A program made the position numbers and the translations under genes. From contig CP070828.1 of the NCBI GenBank assembly GCA_020344715.1, positions 25,750-30,862 of the forward strand: 5,113 nt of DNA, in the 5' to 3' direction. This stretch comes from Candidatus Bathyarchaeota archaeon (GTDB lineage: Archaea; Thermoproteota; Bathyarchaeia; Bathyarchaeales; Bathyarchaeaceae). Shown here one piece after another: positions 1-5,113 of this stretch; within the stretch, counting starts at the first letter, position 1; every line of letters begins with the position of its first letter. The notes under the pieces are model-generated. The model was not told the origin of the DNA and searched no databases. It saw only the letters and a list, made by a program, of their open reading frames with translations.

Positions 1-33
1 AAACTTTAAGCAAACAACTGCCTTCGCTTTCAT
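1..33 (-). CDS. Start of a probable KEOPS complex subunit Pcc1 (partial, runs off window)
   Basis: Only eleven codons are visible, reading MKAKAVVCLKF from an ATG, before the window ends. Alternating small and hydrophobic residues after a basic start fit the first beta strand of Pcc1, a small dimerisation subunit of the KEOPS complex that makes the t6A modification of tRNA. Pcc1 commonly follows L37Ae (often with rpoP between them) in the archaeal exosome superoperon, and this position supports the call more than the sequence does. No strong Shine-Dalgarno is seen; only weak purine stretches (GGAAA, GAGA) lie just upstream. It could equally be another small protein. The fragment is too short to be certain that it is coding at all. 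Confidence 0.45.
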   Translation of the reverse strand, partial: MKAKAVVCLKF

Positions 34-133
34 TCTCTAGATTTCCTAGGTTGTTCTCAACGACGCTTCGCACGAATTGCAGGATTACGACAAAGTTCCC
101 AGTTTTGTTAGCTTGTTACTGTTTACCGAAAAA
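34..133. other. Spacer between rpl37Ae and the Pcc1-like start
   Basis: This 100-base spacer is the first real gap after six overlapping genes. On the minus strand it begins with TTTTT directly after the rpl37Ae stop (129–133), which could be a weak archaeal T-run terminator. No Cys-x2-Cys zinc-binding peptide is encoded in any minus-strand frame, so the small RNA polymerase subunit P gene often found at this position is absent. The longest ATG-less open stretches are short and resemble nothing known to me. No clear BRE/TATA promoter was seen. Confidence 0.5.
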
Positions 134-430
134 TCACGTGGTCCTTTCTTCTCCGAGACGAGCTTCTGACTGCACACCTCTCGCAGTTCTTCTAGCGATG
201 ACCCCCAGTTTTGTAATTGGTGCGTAGGCGCCGCCTGCGAAGGTGAAGCCGCATTTCCTGCATTCCCAAACGCCTACGCTTTGTCTCCTAACCGCCACAG
301 TGCTGCATTGGGGGCATTTGTTTGCTTCCTTCAATGATGCCACTATTTTTGTATACCTTTTTCTCACCGTAGAGCCGTAGCGAGCTCCCAGCCCTCTTGT
401 TGGTCCAATCTTTTTTGTTCGTTTCCCCAC
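134..430 (-). CDS. rpl37ae: Large ribosomal subunit protein L37Ae (eL43)
   Basis: This is a zinc-ribbon protein of the large ribosomal subunit, shared by archaea and eukaryotes, that binds 23S rRNA. The 98-residue product opens with a basic segment (KRTKKIGPTRGLGARYG), then carries the zinc finger C39-x2-C42 and C57-x2-C60, followed by the family hallmark FAGGAYAP at about 64–71. The tail after residue 80 is basic and somewhat longer than in shorter homologues. The start is GTG: its G is also the last base of the rrp42 stop (TAGTG, one-base overlap). A GGTGA motif lies seven bases upstream (438–442), which supports this start. It is the last gene of the overlapping block, so translation is probably coupled to rrp42. 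Family assignment is secure. Confidence 0.96.
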   Translation of the reverse strand: MGKRTKKIGPTRGLGARYGSTVRKRYTKIVASLKEANKCPQCSTVAVRRQSVGVWECRKCGFTFAGGAYAPITKLGVIARRTARGVQSEARLGEERTT

Positions 431-1227
431 TACTTTTTCACCACAAGTTTCCGCAGTTCCGCGGCTTTTTGCCGAGCTATTTTAGCAGCCTCCGAGATTT
501 GCTGGATTCTGAAGTAGCCGTTGCCAGCTTTCTGTAGCGCACAGACCTTCTCATCCTTTTCAATGGTCATTGTTAGTCGAGCATCCATCACTTGTTCTTC
601 TTCAAGCTGGGGATCAACCACAAGCTTGTCGTTGATTTTTGCGAATGTGATGGCAATGGGGTAGTTGCGGATTGGAAGCGATTTGTAGCCGGGCTTAATC
701 TGGACTTCGCCTTCCTTTACCTCGTAATTGAACACCTTGGTGTTAAGCAGTGCAGCTAACGCCGCTAGGGCAGAAGCATCTATGAGGTTCCCATCGTAAT
801 TAAGGACGTACAGATCAATAAATACAATGAAAACTTTCTTGCCGGGCTCGATGCACAGGTTCTCCAGATCTATGGCCTTGGATTCCCGTATGCCCCTATC
901 TACTACTCTTGCAAGCTCAATGGCATCCTCTCCAGGTGGTCCTGGCTCAAAGGTGGGAGAAGCCAAGGGCACCAATTCAGCGTTAACCGTCAAGACTCCT
1001 TGATTTGGAACATCGGAAAAGGGTTCGCCTATTCCGATTTTTATTCCCACAAGTACTTCAGTTTTGCCGAGACGGATACGAGCTGAGCCCTCAGCTTTTT
1101 CGACAACTCCTGTTTCAACTTGGGCTTCTCGATAATCCATTAGTCCGCGTTCATCGAGTCTTTTCCCGAGAGAAACCAAATCTGCCATTCTTCTCTGCTT
1201 TACCTTCGCAACAACTGATGAAGTCAC
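430..1227 (-). CDS. rrp42: Exosome complex subunit Rrp42 (non-catalytic RNase PH-like)
   Basis: Rrp42 is the inactive RNase PH-type subunit that alternates with Rrp41 in the six-membered ring of the archaeal exosome and helps bind RNA for 3'-to-5' phosphorolytic decay and tailing. The 265-residue length matches the family. Visible landmarks are [12 protein letters not shown] near 23–34, the TPNQG-type loop as DVPNQG at 72–77, [19 protein letters not shown] at about 93–111, and the C-terminal [14 protein letters not shown] region at about 203–216. These distinguish it from Rrp41, which has the ERR…PAPSRR and GEAD motifs instead. The start is GTG, giving a four-base GTGA overlap with the rrp41 stop, with GAGG four bases upstream. 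An in-frame ATG at residue 14 is an alternative start, but it would leave the gene without the overlap seen throughout this block. Confidence 0.96.
   Translation of the reverse strand: MTSSVVAKVKQRRMADLVSLGKRLDERGLMDYREAQVETGVVEKAEGSARIRLGKTEVLVGIKIGIGEPFSDVPNQGVLTVNAELVPLASPTFEPGPPGEDAIELARVVDRGIRESKAIDLENLCIEPGKKVFIVFIDLYVLNYDGNLIDASALAALAALLNTKVFNYEVKEGEVQIKPGYKSLPIRNYPIAITFAKINDKLVVDPQLEEEQVMDARLTMTIEKDEKVCALQKAGNGYFRIQQISEAAKIARQKAAELRKLVVKK
438..442 (-). promoter_or_regulatory. Shine-Dalgarno for rpl37Ae
   Basis: GGTGA on the minus strand lies inside the last codons of rrp42, seven bases before the GTG start of rpl37Ae. It supports choosing GTG at 430–428 as the start despite the one-base overlap with the upstream stop. 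Confidence 0.5.
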
Positions 1228-1979
1228 TGTTCCTCACTCTCCTTATTAATGGCTTCTTTAACCTCCAAGTACTTGGCTTTCAAAGCTTCCTTTTGAAGTT
1301 GATATATCTGCTTACACCCCTCTAGTGCGAGATTCATAGTTTGATCAAACTCTTCGCCAGTTAACATTCCATCCATCTGAAGCAAGGTTATGGCGTTTTG
1401 GCTAGACATATAGGCCAAGGGCAAGTCAGCCTCACCTTCCTTGTCTTCTTTATCATCCAGATCCAGTACAATGCGCCCATCAACTTTACCAGCAGCACAC
1501 GCTGAGACCAGATCACGTAAAGGAATACCTGCATCTGCCAAGGCCAAAGACGCAGCTGTGATGCTTGCGCATCTCGTTCCACCGTCTGCCTGCAGAACTT
1601 CAATGAAAATGTCAATAGACGTTCTCGGGTAGTACTCTGTAAATACTGAAGGTTCAAACGCCTCCCGGATGACTTTTGAGAGTTCTATATCCCGCCTCGA
1701 TGGAGCCGGTGATCTTCGCTCTTGAACTGAAAACGGTGCCATGTGATAGCGACAGCGCAGTCGTGTTCGGTCTGGCAGAGCCAAATGCTTGGGATGCGCT
1801 TCTTTTGGTCCATAGACACCTGCCAAGATTTTGTTTTTCCCTTGCTCAATATATGCTGAACCATCAGCGTTGCCAAGAACTCCTACTTCAATCTTGATGG
1901 GCCTCAGTTCGTTTAACTTTCTTCCATCATGGCGAATATCTTTTTCATTGGCCGTTTTCTTGACTTTCTTCTTAGGCAT
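1224..1979 (-). CDS. rrp41: Exosome complex catalytic subunit Rrp41 (RNase PH-like)
   Basis: Rrp41 is the active subunit of the archaeal exosome, using phosphate to degrade RNA from the 3' end and, in reverse, adding A-rich tails from nucleoside diphosphates. From the ATG used here the protein has 251 residues, near the usual length. It shows [11 protein letters not shown] near 18–28, NADGSA (37–42), GPKEAHPKH (57–65), the RNA- and phosphate-binding [10 protein letters not shown] stretch (87–96), LQADGGTR (129–136), and GEADLP (182–187), whose Asp185 corresponds to the catalytic Asp of Sulfolobus Rrp41 by motif alignment. A GTG nine bases upstream (1988–1986) could add three residues (MRK). 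I prefer the ATG because GGAGGT at 1991–1996 lies eleven bases from it but only two from the GTG. The gene overlaps rrp4 by eight bases and rrp42 by four. The tail is rich in Glu and Lys. Confidence 0.96.
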   Translation of the reverse strand: MPKKKVKKTANEKDIRHDGRKLNELRPIKIEVGVLGNADGSAYIEQGKNKILAGVYGPKEAHPKHLALPDRTRLRCRYHMAPFSVQERRSPAPSRRDIELSKVIREAFEPSVFTEYYPRTSIDIFIEVLQADGGTRCASITAASLALADAGIPLRDLVSACAAGKVDGRIVLDLDDKEDKEGEADLPLAYMSSQNAITLLQMDGMLTGEEFDQTMNLALEGCKQIYQLQKEALKAKYLEVKEAINKESEEQ

Positions 1980-2715
1980 CTTTCTCACTTACCTCCGTTT
2001 TCTCATTTTTCATCTTTCTAATCATTTCAGCTACACGATCTGTTAGTCCAGAGGTGTGGGCTTCTTCCTCGATTTTGCGGATAGCAACAATCGCTAAGCG
2101 TTCATCCTCGGGTGATTTACCGCTGACGAGGACCACGCCATTCTGGCCCACCAGAATTTGACAGCCTACCTCTTTTTTTATCGTGGTAATCATCGAGCCT
2201 TTCTTTCCGATGAGGCGAGGGATTTTTGTCGGAGTGATCTCAGTGATCTGGCCTCTTGTAATCTTGCCAAAGCCAGGTTCTCGAACTGTTAACAAAGGAC
2301 CTCTAGTTCGGTCACTGGCAACTATCTTTGCGATGATGATGTCTCCAACGTCAAACATTGATGGCAAATCATCTCTTTGGGGTCTAAACGAACGTTCTAG
2401 AACCTCGGAGGCTCGAAGCATAGCTAGATACGGGGCTTTGACATCGATTATCCAGCCGCTCATAATTACTTCAACAACTTTTCCAATGACTGTGTCTCCA
2501 ACCATGGGGACGTAGAATGACCTCAACGCCATCACATAGATGTTCCTGTTCTCATAGTTGACGAGTCCTGTATGAGTTGCGTATATTTTGCCGTTTTCTT
2601 TGAACGTGTTCTCGCCAGCTAGATAGCTGTTCTCGGCCAGCAAATCGCCCGGTGTTACGAGTTGTCTCCTCTCATAGAAAATAGGCAATTGTCTCATCAC
2701 CACAGTTATTTTCAT
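1972..2715 (-). CDS. rrp4: Exosome complex RNA-binding subunit Rrp4
   Basis: Rrp4 forms part of the trimeric cap on the Rrp41/Rrp42 ring and feeds RNA into the central channel. The 247-residue protein has the expected three parts: an N-terminal domain (about 16–65, with VTPGDLLAE and the [16 protein letters not shown] stretch), an S1 domain (about 70–145, [12 protein letters not shown] to TVREPGFG), and a KH domain (about 160–225) with the GxxG loop as IGKKGS at 169–174. It ends in a charged Lys/Glu tail. The KH domain separates Rrp4 from Csl4, the other archaeal cap protein, which has a zinc ribbon instead and is not in this window. Start ATG overlaps the SBDS stop as ATGA. There is no Shine-Dalgarno within about 20 bases, so translation is probably coupled to SBDS. 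Confidence 0.96.
   Translation of the reverse strand: MKITVVMRQLPIFYERRQLVTPGDLLAENSYLAGENTFKENGKIYATHTGLVNYENRNIYVMALRSFYVPMVGDTVIGKVVEVIMSGWIIDVKAPYLAMLRASEVLERSFRPQRDDLPSMFDVGDIIIAKIVASDRTRGPLLTVREPGFGKITRGQITEITPTKIPRLIGKKGSMITTIKKEVGCQILVGQNGVVLVSGKSPEDERLAIVAIRKIEEEAHTSGLTDRVAEMIRKMKNEKTEVSEKDA
1991..1996 (-). promoter_or_regulatory. Shine-Dalgarno upstream of rrp41
   Basis: GGAGGT lies within the last codons of rrp4. Its spacing is eleven bases to the ATG at 1979–1977 and only two to the GTG at 1988–1986. The spacing favours the ATG, although eleven is at the long end of the usual range. Confidence 0.5.
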
Positions 2716-3401
2716 TTAACTAGTTTTGCTTCAGCACTACCTCGCGTTACTTCTCCCACTTTCTCTAAGAATGGCCCATAGAGTCCTGCGGTCATCTCTA
2801 CGATCGCGTACCATGAACCGTCGTTTCGCCATTCCTCATTTTTTATTGTACCGAATCGCTTTACTGTACCGTACGCCTTGCTTGCGAATTGCGGCGGAAT
2901 ATTAATGGTTATTTGGATCTGCTCCATTTTCAGTGGCAAGATTGTGCGGAGGAGTTTTATGATGTCTCTAGCTTGCTCTTCGACTTCTTTGAAGGCGTCT
3001 ATCGAATAATGAATCTGCTGCAAAGCCCGTTCGACCCGAAGAGGTGGATGAGGTAGGTTTGTTCTCGGGTCTACGCATTGGCGAGAAATGAAAGCAATGA
3101 TTTGTTTTCGTTTATCATCAATGAGTTGCTTGCGCTGTTCAGTTGTCAGTTGGAGAATGCCCTTCTGCAGTATTATGCTTGCTATTTGAAAAGAATCGGT
3201 CGTTCCGAAAGCTTTGCGCAGTTTCTCTTCCGAAGGTTTGTCTCCCTTATTTGCGTCCATGTATATCGTGTCACTCACAAGAGCGTTTGAGATTGACGTA
3301 GTCTTTCCGAGACGGTAGGCTAATGCGTTGTCTGGTTTGACCAGAATCTCGAAGCGCTCTCCTTCCTGGGTCAGGCGAGCGATGGTGTATCGTTGACTCA
3401 T
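2712..3401 (-). CDS. Ribosome maturation protein SBDS (Sdo1)
   Basis: This is the archaeal homologue of the Shwachman–Bodian–Diamond protein. In eukaryotes SBDS, with the GTPase EFL1, removes the anti-association factor eIF6 from new large subunits; in archaea a similar late role with an EF-2-like GTPase is inferred. The 229 residues match the usual archaeal length. The N-terminal FYSH domain (about 1–90) includes VKPDNALAYRLGK (21–33) and the SIILQKGILQLTTEQR stretch (75–90). The middle helical domain begins with DPRTNLPHPPLRVERAL (111–127), a strong family signature, and the C-terminal ferredoxin-like domain (about 160–229) ends with [14 protein letters not shown]. Start ATG overlaps the psmA stop (ATGA, four bases) with GGAG four bases upstream. 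SBDS between psmA and rrp4 is the conserved archaeal arrangement. Confidence 0.96.
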   Translation of the reverse strand: MSQRYTIARLTQEGERFEILVKPDNALAYRLGKTTSISNALVSDTIYMDANKGDKPSEEKLRKAFGTTDSFQIASIILQKGILQLTTEQRKQLIDDKRKQIIAFISRQCVDPRTNLPHPPLRVERALQQIHYSIDAFKEVEEQARDIIKLLRTILPLKMEQIQITINIPPQFASKAYGTVKRFGTIKNEEWRNDGSWYAIVEMTAGLYGPFLEKVGEVTRGSAEAKLVK

Positions 3402-4135
3402 TGGGCTCCGCTGCCCTCAAGATTCCGCCGATGATCTTCGATCTCTGCAGCGGTCAGCATTCGTAGCTTCTTTGTGGCTACTGGGACTACGGCAACTTTG
3501 ATTCTCGGTTGCTCTTCTCTTGCTTCGAAAGCCTTTACCAGGCTTTTGACGGTGAGCTTTGTTGCGTCTTTGAGGTTCATTTCGCTTTTATATTCTGCTT
3601 TGAGGATCTTCTCAACGATTTCTTTACCTACTCCGACGGCTATTGCTTTGTAGCCTCTGTACGTTCCGCTGGGATCTGTTTGAAAAACTCGAGCTCCAGT
3701 CTTGTCAATGCCACCAAATATTATGGAGACTCCAAATGGTCGGACTCCCGCGTGTTGAGTGTACAACTGTTTGATATCACCAATGCGTTTAGAAATGACT
3801 TCGACGTCAATTGGTTCATCATACATCAGTTGATTGCTCTGGGCGTAGATTCTTGCTTGGTCTATTAGAATACGCGCGTCTGAGCCCAATCCTACAACAG
3901 CCGCGCCTAGATGTCCATCTACTTCATAGAGCTTCCACGAGAAGTTTTGATCCTGTAATGAAGATTCAATCTTTTCTTCAGCTCCTAGCACGACACCTTC
4001 AGAACATGCCAAACCCAATATCGTAGCTCCACGATTCACTGTTTCAAGGGCATATTCGACTTGGAAAAGACGCCCATCTGGAGAAAAAACGGTTATGGCG
4101 CGATCATACGCTCCTGGCGCCGCAAATACTGACAT
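3398..4135 (-). CDS. psmA: 20S proteasome alpha subunit
   Basis: PsmA forms the outer seven-membered rings of the archaeal 20S proteasome, which gate substrate entry and dock the ATPase activators; it is not proteolytic. The 245-residue protein begins with the alpha-type N-terminal extension and signature YDRAITVFSPDGRLFQVEY (10–28), which includes the gate region and separates it from beta subunits, which start with a cleaved propeptide and catalytic Thr. Further landmarks are QYALETV-like sequence after it, GLGSDARILIDQAR (82–95), QHAGVRPFGVS (127–137) and FQTDPSGTYRGYKA (151–164). By alignment with Thermoplasma from memory, Leu23, Lys68 and Gly82 match the pocket residues Leu21, Lys66 and Gly80 that bind the C-terminal tails of activator ATPases. 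It is the first gene of the overlapping block and has its own Shine-Dalgarno, consistent with a transcription start just upstream. Confidence 0.97.
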   Translation of the reverse strand: MSVFAAPGAYDRAITVFSPDGRLFQVEYALETVNRGATILGLACSEGVVLGAEEKIESSLQDQNFSWKLYEVDGHLGAAVVGLGSDARILIDQARIYAQSNQLMYDEPIDVEVISKRIGDIKQLYTQHAGVRPFGVSIIFGGIDKTGARVFQTDPSGTYRGYKAIAVGVGKEIVEKILKAEYKSEMNLKDATKLTVKSLVKAFEAREEQPRIKVAVVPVATKKLRMLTAAEIEDHRRNLEGSGAQ

Positions 4136-4143
4136 TGTTCAAT

Positions 4144-4151
4144 ATCACCTC
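4144..4151 (-). promoter_or_regulatory. Strong Shine-Dalgarno for psmA
   Basis: GAGGTGAT on the minus strand matches the complement of the archaeal 16S rRNA 3' end over eight bases and lies eight bases before the psmA ATG. It is the strongest ribosome binding site in the window, as expected for the leading gene of a translationally coupled block with a leadered transcript. Confidence 0.75.
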
Positions 4152-4197
4152 GCTTCTCCTAACCCGTATGTATTGCTGTTCACTTATGACAACTAAA

Positions 4198-4211
4198 CTA
4201 AAAACCTTTCC
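4198..4211 (-). promoter_or_regulatory. Possible BRE/TATA promoter element for the psmA block
   Basis: The minus strand reads GGAAAGGTTTTTAG here: a purine-rich BRE-like stretch followed by a T/A-rich box. The box lies about 63–69 bases before the psmA ATG. With the usual 25-base distance to the start site, this would give a leader of roughly 40 bases containing the Shine-Dalgarno. The match to an archaeal TATA box is weak, so this is inference from position and composition. Confidence 0.25.
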
Positions 4212-4501
4212 GTTAAAGCCTTTGGAAATCTGCTTCGTTTCTCGATCCGCTTCAGAAAAGACCGATGCAATAATGAACGCCTATCCAATGCACTCGTCTC
4301 CCATCATGGAAGCGCTAGAAGGAATTGAAGTGGTTTTCCTATACAGCAATCACATGAGTGCCACCGAAAGGATTTTTCGAACCCACATATGACTCTTAGT
4401 ACTGGTATCGAAGGATAATATTCCAAGTCATGGTCGTCAATGGCTAGTTCTTCGATCTTCTCTTCTTCTCTCGCTTTTTTGCCCACGCGCTCAGATGACC
4501 A

Positions 4502-4512
4502 CAAAAAAGCCT
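4502..4512 (-). terminator. Possible T-run terminator after infB
   Basis: The minus strand reads GGCTTTTTTGT about 110 bases after the aIF5B stop codon. Archaeal RNA polymerase often stops at such T-runs without a hairpin, and the run lies between the end of infB and the presumed psmA promoter, so it fits the separation of two transcripts. A single run of six T is a weak signal. Confidence 0.3.
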
Positions 4513-4620
4513 ACTTGAAACGTCGAATTGAATAGAGCAAATCGACATGTCTCTTCGTTTCTGGCTTCATCACTCGAGACTCTCACGCGGTCATATGTCC
4601 GATTCTTTCGTGAGCTCCTG

Positions 4621-5113
4621 CTAAGCCGCCCACAATGGGAATTTGCGTCTCATGATTTCTACAAGTTCGTTTAGGGCATCAAGCTGATCAAGAGACAAAC
4701 GGGTCTGAAATTTGGACAGCAATGTTCTGGCGTGGCTTTCTGGAACTTTCACATATAGAATGTCCCCCTCATTGATGTGACGCCCAACCACGGGCTTTTC
4801 CATTGAAATGGCAACCTGCATGCCTGATTTCGCTTCTGAAATGGCTTTTCCTTTGTCTTGTATTTGCATAACTTCGCCTAGATCTCCAGTGTTTTCATCG
4901 ACGAGTGGAGTCTTTGGTTTGATTTGACCTGCTAAGATTTCGACACCGACTACGGCAGGTCTGGCTCTTCTGAAAACATAACCTGGCAGAAGCTTCATTT
5001 TGGCTGGCTTCAGGAGTCTATCAAATTCCTTTAGCGCAAGCATTTCTTGTTCGCTTTTCAGCCATTGTGTGTAGTCATCGATGAGATGGTAGATGATTTT
5101 ACGTTGAAAAATC
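4621..5113 (-). CDS. infB: Translation initiation factor aIF5B, C-terminal part (5' end outside window)
   Basis: aIF5B is the archaeal/eukaryotic-type homologue of bacterial IF2, a GTPase that promotes subunit joining and binds initiator tRNA. Only the last 163 codons are present, without the GTPase domain. The frame is open through the window edge, reading IFQRKIIYHLIDDYTQW upstream of the first internal ATG (5043–5041), so that ATG is not the true start. KPAKMKLLPGYVFRRARPAVVGVE, covering roughly the first 26 residues of the C-terminal barrel (domain IV), GVEILAGQIKPKTPL, and the later VGRHINEGDILYV segment are typical of aIF5B and unlike bacterial IF2. The protein ends in the usual C-terminal helices (LDALNELVEIMRRKFPLW) and stops at TAG. 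It is on the same strand as the exosome block but separated by 485 bases, so it is probably a separate transcript. Confidence 0.93.
   Translation of the reverse strand, partial: IFQRKIIYHLIDDYTQWLKSEQEMLALKEFDRLLKPAKMKLLPGYVFRRARPAVVGVEILAGQIKPKTPLVDENTGDLGEVMQIQDKGKAISEAKSGMQVAISMEKPVVGRHINEGDILYVKVPESHARTLLSKFQTRLSLDQLDALNELVEIMRRKFPLWAA

Larger units (their letters stand above)
4136..4620. other. 485-base intergenic region between infB and psmA
   Basis: No gene is convincing here. On the minus strand one frame from ATG at 4570 reads 19 codons to a TAG at 4513–4511, then stays open in the same frame to 4304 with protein-like, charged content (KKAREEEKIEELAIDDHDLEYY) before turning Cys-rich. 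I do not recognise it; it could be a decayed gene or chance. A plus-strand frame at 4135–4392 overlaps the psmA start, has no Shine-Dalgarno and looks like no family I know. A polypurine tract lies at about 4446–4480 on the minus strand. CTCACG/CGTGAG arms (4609–4614 and 4582–4587) form a six-base inverted repeat just after the infB stop. No tRNA fold was found, and the C-box-like GTGATGA at 4567–4573 has no fitting partner elements. The psmA leader occupies the low-coordinate end. Confidence 0.6.

Noticed and set aside
1388..1897. Several open frames of 60–90 codons on both strands within rrp41
   Set aside because: They are out-of-frame shadows of a gene with clear Rrp41 motifs across the whole stretch, with no ribosome binding sites or recognisable domains.
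4365..4385. T-arm-like sequence (GGGTTCGAAAAATCC on the minus strand) suggesting a tRNA
   Set aside because: With a seven-base loop the five-base stem does not pair, and no acceptor, D or anticodon arms could be placed around it.
4135..4392. Plus-strand open frame of 85 codons across the infB–psmA gap
   Set aside because: It starts opposite the psmA start codon, would run through the psmA leader and Shine-Dalgarno on the other strand, has no ribosome binding site of its own and resembles no known family.
4491..4573. Box C/D sRNA candidate (GTGATGA C box and CTGA D box on the minus strand)
   Set aside because: At 83 bases it is longer than usual for archaea, the flanks do not pair, and no internal C' or D' elements were found.
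5041..5043. ATG as start of the aIF5B-like gene
   Set aside because: The frame stays open upstream to the window edge and encodes conserved aIF5B sequence there, so the gene is 5'-truncated by the window rather than short.
1..5113. CRISPR arrays, transposons, integrases or long direct repeats
   Set aside because: None was seen on reading both strands; the window is conserved housekeeping sequence with uniform base composition by eye.

Overview
The window is archaeal and carries the core of the conserved archaeal exosome–proteasome superoperon, with every gene on the minus strand. Transcription runs from high to low coordinates. Archaeal affiliation rests on an aIF5B-type initiation factor, a 20S proteasome alpha subunit, SBDS/Sdo1, the exosome subunits Rrp4, Rrp41 and Rrp42, and ribosomal protein L37Ae, all densely packed. 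A TACK-type archaeon such as a Bathyarchaeia relative is a guess from overall protein similarity remembered by eye. The sequence alone does not prove it.

Layout in the direction of transcription: (1) 5113–4621 is the 3' end of the gene for translation initiation factor aIF5B, cut by the window edge. (2) 4620–4136 is a 485-base stretch with no convincing gene. It holds a T-run, a small inverted repeat, a protein-like reading frame interrupted by TAG, and the 5' leader of the next gene with a near-perfect Shine-Dalgarno. (3) 4135–134 is a tight block of psmA, SBDS, rrp4, rrp41, rrp42 and rpl37Ae. Each stop codon overlaps the next start codon, by 1, 4 or 8 bases. (4) 133–34 is a short spacer. 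(5) 33–1 is a small start fragment that looks like the beginning of Pcc1 (KEOPS complex).

Functionally the block links RNA processing and decay (the Rrp41/Rrp42 hexamer with an Rrp4 cap), protein turnover (the proteasome alpha ring), and ribosome maturation and structure (SBDS, L37Ae). All key motifs looked for are present: the Rrp41 active-site Asp, the Rrp4 S1 and KH folds, the L37Ae four-Cys zinc finger, and the proteasome alpha N-terminal signature and ATPase-docking lysine.

This is mostly a well-known system. The points worth a second look are departures from the usual superoperon order (no RNase P Pop5/Rpp30 genes before psmA, no rpoP between L37Ae and the Pcc1-like start), the content of the 485-base gap, and the unusual chain of overlapping starts, of which two or three are GTG.
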